Origin: a virus
IMG/VR virus record: IMGVR_UViG_3300047481_001404
Span: 1 to 28,836 of that record
Reading direction: 5' to 3' (one strand)
Length of the DNA: 28,836 nucleotides
Below are positions 15,801 to 26,300 of this stretch, in pieces. The position numbers and the translations under genes are program-made. Within the stretch, counting starts at the first letter, position 1. Each line of letters starts with the position of its first letter. The notes below the pieces were generated by a model. The model made no database searches. It had not been told where the DNA came from and worked only from the letters and a program-made list of their open reading frames with translations.

Positions 15801-17316
15801 AAGAACTTGCACCAACCTGCACTGGACTAGACTTGCTTATGGTAGTGCTGTCACCTAATTGCCCTGATGTGTTTAGTCCCCAAGCAAACAATAAGCCATC
15901 ACTTCTAATAGCCACAGTATGACTGGCTCCACTAGCTACTGTGGTCCAACTTTGAGTTGTCATACCATATGTTGTGCCTAATTGTCCTTCTGCTGCTCTA
16001 CCCCAAACAAACAAATAATTGTCTGTTCCAGAAAGTATAGTACCCGCAGTATGAAACATACCAGCGGATATTGCAGTCCATGAACTTGAACCGATTTGCA
16101 CTGGACTAGATTTTGTCACAGTGGTGCTATCACCTAGTTGCCCACTAGTGGCAACTCCCCAGCCAAACAATGTGCCACCGTTACGTATGGCCATACTATA
16201 CCCATTACCGGCACTAACTGCTGTCCAAGAACTTGATCCTATTTGTACCGGACTTGATTTGGTCACTGTGGTACTATCACCTAGTTGTCCACTAGTACCT
16301 AGTCCCCAAGTAAATAATGTAACACTGTTGCGAATTGCCACAGTGTGATAATTACCAGCTGATACAGCAGTCCAAGAGCTAGATCCAATTTGTGTAGGAC
16401 TAGATTTGTTCACAGAGGTGTTATCACCTAACATACCAAATACATTTAGTCCCCAAGAGAATAATGTACCTCCACTACGAATGGCCACTGAATATCTTGC
16501 ACCAGCACTGATAGCGGTCCACGAGCTAGTACCAATTTGCACCGGGTAAGGTCGGTCAATTGTGGTGCCATCGCCTAATTGTCCTTGATTATTTCGCCCC
16601 CAGGCATATAATTTACCAGTTCCATATTGTATTGCTAAGACATGATCATGTCCAATTCTAATATCAGACCAACGACTTTCAGACGCAGTCAGGGCGGGAA
16701 CTCCTAATTCTCCGTTTACCCCAGATCCCCAGGCGAATAAATTTCCTGTACTGGTTAAGGCAAGATTATGTAATTGACCGGCTGATATTGCTGTCCATGA
16801 ACTTGAACTGATTTGTACTGGACTAGACTTATTTACTGTAGTACTGTCGCCCAATTGCCCAGTGGAATTTAATCCCCATACAAATAATATATTATCCAAC
16901 CGTATGGCTGTTGTATGTGCGTTACCGGCTGCAACTGCGGTCCACGAACTTGACCCGATCTGTACCGGTGTAGACTTATTTACAGTGGTGCCATCTCCTA
17001 GTTGACCAATTGAATTAAGTCCCCAAGAAAACAGCTTGCCATCTTGTCTAATAGCGGCAGTATAACTATTACCAGCCGATACAGCAGTCCATGAGCTTGA
17101 ACCAACTTGTGTGATAGTGGATCTATATACCGTGTCGCCTGTGCCTAGTTGCCCAGCATTATTAAGTCCCCAGGTAAAAAGTATGCCATCACTACGAACT
17201 GCGGCAACATGGCTGGTACCTACACTCACCATAGTCCAACTTTGCACCCCAGTGTCTATCTTAGCTGGTTGATTTCTGTCTTTTAATAAAGCTGATGGGA
17301 CTGACTTATCACTCAA
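12883..17316 (-). CDS. RCC1-repeat / LamG protein, second giant ORF (probable adhesin or fibre-like virion protein)
   Basis: The 1,477-residue frame holds about 20 RCC1-type units of about 49 residues with the core W-[TS]-x-[VI]-x-[AS]-G-x-x-H-[TS]-x-A-[IL]-R, then [LI]-[FY]-x-W-G-[LR]-[NG], then GQLGD and KSSPVQ[IV]G. A LamG-like lectin domain lies at about 556-791 and an unrelated beta-rich insert at about 976-1162. Each RCC1 unit normally forms one blade of a seven-bladed propeller, so two to three propellers would fit. There is no signal peptide or transmembrane segment, which suits a virion protein assembled in the cytoplasm. It starts at TTG (17316-17314), overlapping the TGA of the upstream ORF, with GGAG 7 nt before. 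That start lies inside a broken RCC1 unit, so it may not be an independent start but the -1 continuation of the upstream ORF. Function as a receptor-binding protein is inferred. Confidence 0.85.
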   Translation of the reverse strand: MSDKSVPSALLKDRNQPAKIDTGVQSWTMVSVGTSHVAAVRSDGILFTWGLNNAGQLGTGDTVYRSTITQVGSSSWTAVSAGNSYTAAIRQDGKLFSWGLNSIGQLGDGTTVNKSTPVQIGSSSWTAVAAGNAHTTAIRLDNILFVWGLNSTGQLGDSTTVNKSSPVQISSSSWTAISAGQLHNLALTSTGNLFAWGSGVNGELGVPALTASESRWSDIRIGHDHVLAIQYGTGKLYAWGRNNQGQLGDGTTIDRPYPVQIGTSSWTAISAGARYSVAIRSGGTLFSWGLNVFGMLGDNTSVNKSSPTQIGSSSWTAVSAGNYHTVAIRNSVTLFTWGLGTSGQLGDSTTVTKSSPVQIGSSSWTAVSAGNGYSMAIRNGGTLFGWGVATSGQLGDSTTVTKSSPVQIGSSSWTAISAGMFHTAGTILSGTDNYLFVWGRAAEGQLGTTYGMTTQSWTTVASGASHTVAIRSDGLLFAWGLNTSGQLGDSTTISKSSPVQVGASSWTLIAARGNTSFAKRQDGYLYAWGLGTSGQLGTAVVSNQSNPAIVGLLSTSSNISWKFGPDGYLSTSAAFNTAMGGWAGTTWTVEVWVYFTSFTNNVSNVIMATYACVAGNGRWYLVAVGTSSTTGQVEFGWTTSTSTQDQFRHTGANISTNTWTHVAMTLNATTSTSTTINLFVGGIISTATARNLSTQTANFGAPLIGRFDACGAIYFLGSMSNLRIVKGDQLYTANFTPSTTSLGVAGSGTTILLTCNGSTLLDKSAGAYVLTQTGSISITESNPFTANIDAVADFANVYPGGTHTFAITSNSTMYTWGLNNAGQLGDGTTVNKSSPVQIGSSSWTAVASGASHTVAINASGTLFAWGLNSSGQIGDGTTTNKSSPIQIGNSSWTAVSAGLSHNAAIRSGGTLFTWGVNSVGQIGDSTTVSKSSPVQIGSSSWTAISAGDNYSFAINSSNKLYAWGLNSLGQLGTDRYVETVYQYDEGLNAAAYVSNWSNTTTQSMDNFGFLGSGTGHGYVPSTNFILTLKNLPVHNQIRYQVYWHFVDTHDGETNTLDIDGVRYLSFTKLYTNASITTTINNLLKASFTSTGTDTGYSYAPETGTTSSHGYVEIDTGWIDHTQENLTVDHLFGLNEAITNESCYLTHVRVEARIDNTSGTYLLSYVSPVQVGTSNWSRVSAGGTHTSAIGTNNLLYTWGLNNAGQLGLGSSINRLSPIQVGTTANTSIVNSPVLVGSPGNFTKVTVGVYQTAYTYDGNVFVAGKNNFGQLGTGDDIDRFTFTSLWPKQYEVYSYSKFSSQDSTANDDPQSGIGWDSVTQLSYAWGENDFGQLGDSTTIDRLSPIVMGQGGATRSSPVQIGTGSWKKIAAGNAHSMGIDSGDLLFTWGLNNVGQLGDGTTVSRASPVQVGASSWKTLAAGNSHSAAINSNDKLYSWGLNVRGQLGIGINQNRSSPTQIGSANWSNVALGGNSFVSYGLA
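13830..14390 (-). other. Unique beta-rich insert domain within the RCC1 protein
   Basis: About 187 residues (roughly 976-1162 of the second ORF) break the RCC1 pattern after GQLGTDRY and before SPVQVG. The segment FILTLKNLPVHNQIRYQVYW, then FVDTHDGETNTLDIDG, resembles the L-x-NLP-x-H...D-x-W-DG pattern of secreted jelly-roll-like domains. It lacks the LamG motifs, and no second copy exists in the window. Confidence 0.5.
14942..15650 (-). other. LamG-like domain in the second RCC1 ORF
   Basis: The coded segment has the concanavalin A-like lectin (LamG_3) hallmarks: WTVEVWVYF, NTWTHVAMTLN, LFVGG, and GSMSNLRIVKG, then YTANFTPS. It is followed by the connector PFTAN...FANV that leads back into an RCC1 unit, as at the other four LamG domains. 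Confidence 0.75.
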
Positions 17317-20300
17317 GATATATCTCCAAGTTGTCCAACATTGTCAGTACCCCAAGTCCATATATGATTATTAGCACTGATACCCATGCTGTGGCCTGTT
17401 CCTGCTGTAATTGCAGTCCATGATACTGAATTATTTGCCGAACTGATTAACACTGGACTAGACTTATTTACTGTAGTTCCATCACCAACTTGATATGTTG
17501 AATTCAATCCCCAAGCATATAATGCACTATCACCGGAAATAGCCACTGTATGGCTATCACCGGCTGCAATCGCAGTCCAACTACTACTACCAATCTGCAC
17601 TGGACTAGATTTATTCACTGTGGTACTGTCTCCTAACTGACCGGATGCTGCTAGACCCCAGGTAAACAATGTGCCGCCTGACCTAATTGCTACAGTATGA
17701 GCCCCACCTGCACTAACTGCTGTCCAAGAACTTGATCCAATGGCCACTGGACTTGATTTGCTGGTAGCAGTACTATCTCCCAATTGACCACTTGTTCCTA
17801 ATCCCCAAGCATACATTCTATTTGTTATGTCTAATGCTACTGAATGACTGGCTCCTGCCGATACCGCGGTCCATGAACTGAAACCAATCTGTTGAGGCTG
17901 TGATCTTGTAGTAGCAGTACCATCACCAACTTGACCTACATTATTAAGTCCCCAGGCCCATAGTAAACTATCTGCTCTGATAGCTAATGTATGAGCAGCT
18001 CCGGCACTAACTGCTGTCCAAGAGCTTGCACCGATCTGTACCGGGCTGCTACGATTTATAGTATCACCGGTTAATACAAGAACAGGAAGAGATTTAGAAG
18101 TTGCAGTGCCATCACCTAACTGACCTGAGGTACCCAATCCCCAAACATACACTCCAGCAGTTGACCCAATAGCCACACTAAAAGCATCACCGGTTGATAC
18201 ATTTGCCCAGGTAGAATTACCAATTCTAAATGGCGTGTATCTAATCGATGTTGCATTATCGCCAATCTGTCCCGACGAGTTTAATCCCCATGTAAACAAA
18301 CCTCCTGCAGAATTTATAGCCATTGTATGTGTGGGTCCTGCTGCAATAGCAGACCACGAATTTGATCCAATTTGTACAGGACTGCTTTGTGTAGCAGTTA
18401 TACCCGACTGTATTACAACCACTGGAACTGACTTGTTTACGGTGGTAGCATCACCAAGTTGTCCACTTGAATTCAATCCCCAAATAAATGCACCACCTAA
18501 ATCTGTTGTTACTGCGGCAGCATGATCTTTACCAATTGATACTGAAACCCATGAAAGATTTTCTAACCCATATGCAGCACCACCTATAATTAATGGACTA
18601 GATTTATTCACTGTGGTGCCATCGCCTAACTGCCCAGTGGCATTAAACCCCCACATGAATAAACGGTTATCGCTGCGTATAGCAGCCGAGTTACTTAAAC
18701 CAGCTGCCACTACCGACCATGAATTTGTGCCAATTTGAATAGGGCTAGACTTATTAACTGTGGTATTGTCGCCAATTTGTCCTGATGCATTTAATCCCCA
18801 AGTAAACAGTGTGCCACCTGACCTTATAGCCATAGTATGGAAACCGCCAGCGGATACAGCAGTCCATGAGCTTGAACCAATCTGTACCGGACTTGACTGA
18901 GCTCCGACTATAGCATTGTCTCCAACTAATTGTGGACTAGATTTAGCTATAGTGGTACCATCGCCGATTTGTCCAGAACTATTTGTTCCCCAAATATATA
19001 ATAGATTACTGCTTGTGATAGCTCCACCGTAATTGCTATCTGTGCTAATAGCTATCCAACTTTGGCTTCCAATTTGTACAGGACTAGATTTAGCCACTGT
19101 GGTACTATCTCCAAGCTCGCCTGAGCTAGCGAGACCCCATGTAAATAATGTGCCACCGGAACGAATAGCCATTGTATAACTTGTGCCTGCCGCTACTGCG
19201 GTCCAAGAACTTGAACCTAATTGCAATGGACTTGTTCGGGTCACTGTGGTGCTGTCGCCTAATTGTCCTGTATTATTTAGACCCCAGGCATAAAGAGTGC
19301 CTGTGTTATTAATAGCAGCACTATGACCATCACCAGCTGAAGCTACAGACCATGAGGTTCCGGTTCCAATCGGCACTGGTAACGATCTGTTATCTAGGGA
19401 ATTTATGCCTAACAGCACTGGACTAGATTTATTAATAGTAGTACTATCTCCTAGTTCACCAACACTGTTTAATCCCCAGGCCAACAACATATTATTTGCA
19501 GAAATAGCCAGGCTTGCAGTAGATCCAGCAGTTATCAGCGTCCAGGAACCGGAACCGATTTGCACTGGACTTGATTTTGATACCGCTGTACCGTCACCTA
19601 GTTGTCCTGAAGTTCCTAATCCCCATGCGTACAAAATATTTGTACTATTAATTGCTAAACTATGTGTAGAACCCGCTGCTACCGCAGTCCAGGAGCTCGA
19701 TCCAATTTGCACCGGGCTACCTTTGGTTACAGCGGTACCATCACCCAGCTGGCCGCTGGTTCCTAACCCCCAAGTAAACAATGTTCCACCGTTGAGAATA
19801 GCTAAGGTATGTGCTCCGCCACTGGCCACTGCCGCCCATGACTGCGAATTAACTTGTATGGGAGAACTTCTACTATAAAAATCAGCATTACCACCGATTA
19901 CCACTGGGCTTGACCTATTAACGGCGGTGGCATCTCCTAATTGTCCTGAACTATTTAATCCCCAAGTAAATAATGTTCCATCTGTGCGTATAGCAATGCT
20001 TTGAGTATCCCCTGCTGATATTATTGTCCACGAACTTGATCCAATTTGCACCGGACTCGATTTTGAAACTGCTGTGCCATCACCCAATTGCCCTGATGTG
20101 CCCAAACCCCATGCGTATACAAGGTTGGCTGATATTCCTAAGGTATGCGATCCTCCGGCAACAATGGCTGTCCATGAACTGGAACCAATTTGAACAGGAC
20201 TTGACCGAACAATTGTAGTTCCGTCGCCCAATTGCCCACTGGAATTAAATCCCCAGGTCCACAATGTGCTATCAGATCGGATAGCCGCAGTGTGCGTTCC

Positions 20301-23300
20301 GCCAGCTGATACCACAGTCCAAGAACTTGAATTAATTTGTACTGGGATCGATTGAGTATACGGAAACGCTGTGCCACCTAGTAGTACAGGACTAGATTTA
20401 TTAACAGTGGTGTTATCACCAATTTGTCCATAGTTATTCCATCCCCAAATTGAAATATTGTTACTGTTAATACCCGCGGTGTGATAACGCCCACCTGTTA
20501 TTACTGTCCACGAAGCTGAGGTACCTACTTGCACAGGACTAGATATCGCAGTCAATGACAAATTGCCTAATTGACCTTCACTTGCTCTGCCCCAAGCAAA
20601 TAGTTTTCCATCTGAAGCTATTGCTACGCTATGGGATTCTCCAGCTGAAATCGCTGCCCAGGAGCTTGATCCAATTTGAACAGGACTAGATCTATCAGTG
20701 TTTGTACCATCACCGACTTGTCCAACATTGTTATATCCCCAGGCAAATAATGAACCACCTGAACGAATAGCTAAACTATGATATTGGCCGGCAGCAACAG
20801 CCGTCCATGAACTATTCCCTACTTTAGTCGGAACATACTTGTCTTCGGTGTCAAACTGACCACCCACTTGTACTGGACTGCTATAGTTGGTAGTATTGAT
20901 TAATCCAAGTTGCCCTAAATTATTATAACCCCAAGTGTATAAGTAATTGTCTGCTGCAATCCCAGCCGCATAATATTCACCTTCACCGGCGGTTATAGCT
21001 ATCCAAGAAGCACTACCAACTTGAACTGGACTTGATCTAGTAGTAGCCGAACCGTCGCCGATTTGTCCTTCTGTACCGCGTCCCCATGTAAACAAAGTAC
21101 CGCCTGACCTTATGGCCACAGTCATAAATTCACCAGCAGCTACAGCAGTCCAAGAACTTGATCCTAGCTGTGTTGGGCTATTTCTAGTAACAGTATCACT
21201 TAATCCAAGTTGGCCGTAATCATTCCCACCCCAGGCAAACAACAAACCATCGGTTCTAATAGCTGCGGTATGTGTTTTACCAGCAGCTACCGCCGTCCAT
21301 GAACTGTTTCCAACTAATCTTGGGCTAGTTTTTGATAACCACAATGTGGCCACTGCCACCGGGCTAGATTTAGCAATGGTAGTGCTGTCACCTAACTGTC
21401 CACTGGATCCTAGTCCACCAGCCCATATATACTGTCCACTAAAATCAATAGCATATGTATTATGCTGCCCTGCTGCTATTTGGACCCTATCTCCTAGGTA
21501 ATTACTTGCGTCTGTGCCGCCCATTATGGGTGCAAAGGAATCCCTGCCATAGCCAATTCCGTTTTTCCTAGAAGTAGGCGCATTTACATTACTTGTGGAC
21601 CCACTCCATACTTGCCCCGAAGCTCCTAATCCCCAAGTGTAAAAATTACCAGTTGTGGTTAAAGCCACTGTATGGCTGTACCCAGTCTCAACTTGAGCCA
21701 CAGTTTCTAAAAGTCCCGCAATCACTGGTGAGTTTCTATTAGTAGTAGTACTATCGCCTAACTGTCCAGAAGCATTAAGACCCCAGCTCCAAACACTTAA
21801 AGAATCTTTTATACCCACAGTGTGACTTTGCCCAGCTGATATTGCTGCCCATACGCTGGTACCAATTTGTACAGGACTACTGCGATTATTAGCAGTACCT
21901 GTTAGACCAATTCCTAATTGACCAACATCATTCTTACCCCATGACCACAATGTACCATACCAAAGTGGATTTGGTGAAACACCTGCTTTAATAGCTAAAC
22001 TATGATCCCCACCAGCTGCAACCATTACCCAAGAATCGCTACCAATTTGTACGGGACTAGATTTATTTACAGTAGTACCATCACCTAACTGTCCTGATGC
22101 ATTTGTGCCCCATGTAAATAATTTGCCATCCGAACGAATAGCCATAGTATGGCTAGTGCCTGCGGCCACTACTGACCAAGAACTTGTTGAAAGAATTTGG
22201 AATGGTTGATATTTCGTTCGAGTGCCGGTGCCATGGCTTTGACCACCCATTACCACCGGAGAAGAGACGTTACCGCTAGTGCCGTTAACTCTACCATAGT
22301 TTCCGGCGCTATTAATTCCCCAGTGCCATAGTGTTCCATCTGCTTTAATTGCTGAGGCATGACTGTTACCGCCCCCCAATGTGGTTTTATACCCTGTAGT
22401 CCACCAATCTCCATCTGCTCCAATTTGTACAGGACTGGATTTGGCTACCATGGTGTTATCCCCAAGCTCACCACTAGTGCCTTGCCCCCAGGAATATAAT
22501 GCACCGTTAGTTCTTAATCCATGAGCAGTATATTGGTAAATTTTAACATCATGCCAATCAGTGAATGACCCCACTTGAACAGGAGAAAGACGAGATACTG
22601 TACTATTAAGACCCAAAGTTGTACCATTACCCCATGCATATAATTCACCATTGGTTATACCAAGAGTAGTAGTTCTCCCGCAAGTAATAGTAGACCAAGA
22701 ATTGTTAGCTACAGCACCAGCAATTTGCGTAGGACTTGATTTAGCTATATTTGTATTATCACCGACTAGGCCAGCATTGCCCCAACCAAATAATATACCA
22801 TCACTTCTGATAGCTGCGGCCATGAATAAACCCATTTCTACCATGGTCCAATTACTTGTACCTATCTGAACGGGACTAAACTTATCAACTGTGGTACCAT
22901 CTCCAAGTAGACCCGATGAGTTTCTTCCCCAGGTGAATAATTTTCCATCACTACGAATAGCAGCAGAATTGGCAAAACCAGCAGATACCCAAGTCCAACT
23001 TTCACCACCAATGGGTGTAGGGTAAGATTTGGCAACTGTGGTTCCATCACCAATCTGTCCAAAAGTGTTGTATCCCCAAGCATACATTTGTCCATTGGAA
23101 TCCAGTGCTACGATATGGCTGGCACTAGCCGATGCCATTGACCAAGTTTTATATCCAATTTGATTTGGGCTGTAAGTTACCTTAGGATCACTGACTCCGG
23201 CAGTTGTAAATGCAGTAGATCCCCAAGTAAACAGTAATCCATCATTGCGAATAGCAACAACTAGGCCATCACCGGCAGAAACACTTTTCCAACTATGTGT

Positions 23301-26300
23301 CTCTGAAACCAATGCACCAACACCACCGCCAACGTTTCCTCTACCCCAGGCAAACAATTTTCCATCTGTGCGTATGGCAATGGCGGAACCAGTATTTCCG
23401 GCCGATACAGCTACCCATGAATCTGTACCAACTTGCACCGGACTAGACTTATTTACAGTGGTGCCATCACCTAGTTGTCCAAAGTCATTTAGCCCCCAGG
23501 CATATAATAAACCATCAGTTCGTATACCGTATGCGTAATTAACACCCGCGGCCAAAATAGCCCATCTTGGGTCTTCGGCTCCGTCTAGACCGATAAATTG
23601 TGGAGGAGCATTTGCCAATATTCCAGTTTGCCCTTCAGTGGGTCTACCCCATGAGTATAATTTATTGTCTGTACCTATTGCAGCAGTATGACTGTGTCCG
23701 GCTGCTACATTAGCAAATCCTTGGAACGATGCAGTTGCAGTATATGGAGCAAAGTCGCTTATAATTGGCCTAGGTGTGGAATCAGAATAAAGAGGCAAGT
23801 TAGTGACCACGTCTACTAATTTTTCAGATTGGCAAGCTAAAAATTTAGTATATGTTCCTGCAGTCAGCGTTGATGTACTAGGTGTAAAGTTTGCAGTGTA
23901 TATACCTCCACCTTTGTTAATGCGTACACTGGAAATGTATCCTCTGAAATAATTTTCTACTCCGAATCCTAGTGCAGATGTCCCGATTGAAAGATAGTGT
24001 ACTGCACTCCTGTCGAAAAAAGCCAGCCCTCCGGTATAATTTAATGATCCTACATTTAGCCCATCGATATATAATTTATAGTAGTCATTTGCAGTTTTAA
24101 CTAATGCAATATGAGTCCACACCGATGACAGTACTGGTGTAGTACTCAGTTGCCAAGTCGACCAACCAACACCAATAATATTTGCACTTAGGTATACTGT
24201 ATCATCTGGATATAAAAGCAAACACCAGCCATCTGCCTCACCAGCATTTCGTAATGAAATAATACCACGATAACCATCGGGCTCAGTTACATAAATCCAG
24301 GCTTCAATTTGAAAATCTACTGAACTGCTCGACAAGTTGACATCACTGGGCCAGTCGGTGATATAAAATGTGCTAGTAATTAAATAACTAGTTCCGTCAA
24401 AATACACACTGGCGTTGCTGGTGGTATTCATTCCAATTGGTACCGGAATAGTTCTCATATTTTGAGTTCTATCGCCTAATTGCCCGTTGTCGTTTAGTCC
24501 CCATGTGTACAGTCTATTGGTGCTAGTAATAGCAGCAGTATGATAAGCACCGGCCGCTATTTGCGTCCAACTTACTGATACTGGTCTTTCTAATCCTATT
24601 TGTTGTGGTGTAGAATAATTGGTTAATTGTCTAGTGCCCAATTGGCCATAATTATTATATCCCCAGGTCCATAATGTGTTATCGGCTTTGATACCAACAC
24701 TGTGGTGCCATCCTGTGGCCACAGCTATCCAACTATTGGTTCCTATCTGTACCGGGCTTGATCTGTGATTTTGTGCCCTACCATCACCTATTTGCCCTTC
24801 TGTACTTCTCCCCCATGCAAACAATTTATAGTCGCTGCGTATTGCCAAAGTATGCCCAGCTCCGCTAGACACGCTTCGCCATGAATACTGAGTGGTGGCA
24901 TTCGCCGCTAATCCCAGTTGTCCATAAAAACCATATCCCCATGAATATAGTGAACCACTGGTGTCTATGGCTAGCACATGGTTATCACCGGATTCAACTT
25001 TATTATAATTTCTAGAAGTTATGCTGCCTGCAAACGGGGTTGCTATATCAACATGTGCGTGTTGAACTGTTTCAACGCTTAGGTCACTAGGTCCGTTATC
25101 TCGTAGAGTTTCGCTTTGACAAGTTAATAGAACTGTATTGGTTATGCTGGTCAATGCCGATGTAGATGGTGTGAAGTTACCGGTATAAACCGCAGTACCA
25201 TTCACTACCCTAAAATTACTAACATACCCATTCAAAGGATTACTATATAATTCTCCATTGTGACCAATTATAAAATTACAACCCTTGAATAATAGGCTTT
25301 GTGCTACTGTACCTTGTCCGCGTTGAGTGCCATTTACATAAATTTTGGTCTGGTTGGTTCCTGTGCCTTCCCTAACCACAGCGATATGTGCCCATTGATC
25401 GGTTAATGTGGTTTTGACATCACTGGTTGAAAATATCACTGTGCCATTTATATCTAAATCTATTAAGCCGTTACCCGCATCATCATATAGATTTAATTTA
25501 TTAGTGTTTCCACCTGAACCACCTATACCAAAGAAGTTTACCCATCCTGTATAATAACTGTAATTATTTGTATAAAACCAACCTTCAATAGTAAAAGGAT
25601 TAGTACCAAAATCAAAATTGGGGCTTTGAGATATTCTTAAATAGCTGCCATGAGCTTGGTAAAACCTGACACTAGCAATAGTGGTTGAATTTAAACTCAC
25701 AGGAGCCGGCACTGGTCTATACCCTTGCCCTGGATCGTTATTACCCAAATAGCCTCTGTCGTTTACTCCCCATGAATATAATACATTATCAGATGTAATA
25801 CCTAGGCTAAAATTATAACTTGCATTAATTGCAGTCCAAGAATTAGTTCCGATTTGGACCGGACTACTTTGATTAGTAAATAGCCCGTTCCCTAGTTGTC
25901 CGGTATGGCCTCGACCCCAAGCAAATAATGTTCCACCTGACCTTACAGCGAGGCTATGATAAATCCCAGCGGCAACAGCAGTCCAAGAACTTGAACCTAT
26001 TTGTACCGGGCTGGACTTATTAGTCGCGGTTTGATCACCTAAAGCACCGTAGGCATTTTCTCCCCAGGTAAACAACATGCCATCACTGCGAATAGCTAGA
26101 TTATGATGGTACCCTGACGCTACCTGCGTCCAACTTAAAATTTCTGATACATAACCTAATTGACCCTCGTCACCACGCCCTACAGCCCATATTTTGTTAT
26201 CGGTAGTGATAGCCATAGTATGACTGCCGCCTGCTGAGATTTTACTAAATGTTTGGGCTGTGGTAGTTCCTGCAAAAGGTAATGATTCTGTGGTTAACAC

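Larger units (their letters stand above)
12889..17270 (-). repeat. RCC1 array B: about 20 units of about 147 nt
   Basis: Units recur at about 147-nt spacing and are read in one frame, interrupted by one LamG-like domain and one unique insert. The last unit (WSNVALGGNSFVSYGLA) is only half a repeat, as expected if the final blade is closed by another strand. Peptide identity between units is high, but the codons differ at many silent positions. Confidence 0.85.

Noticed and set aside
18235-23538. Plus-strand reading frames inside the RCC1 arrays with a shared CTGLDL...LSPSCP pattern
   Set aside because: They are the reverse complement of the conserved KSSPVQIG and GQLGD codons; the resemblance among them is inherited from the repeats. 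They have no ribosome sites.
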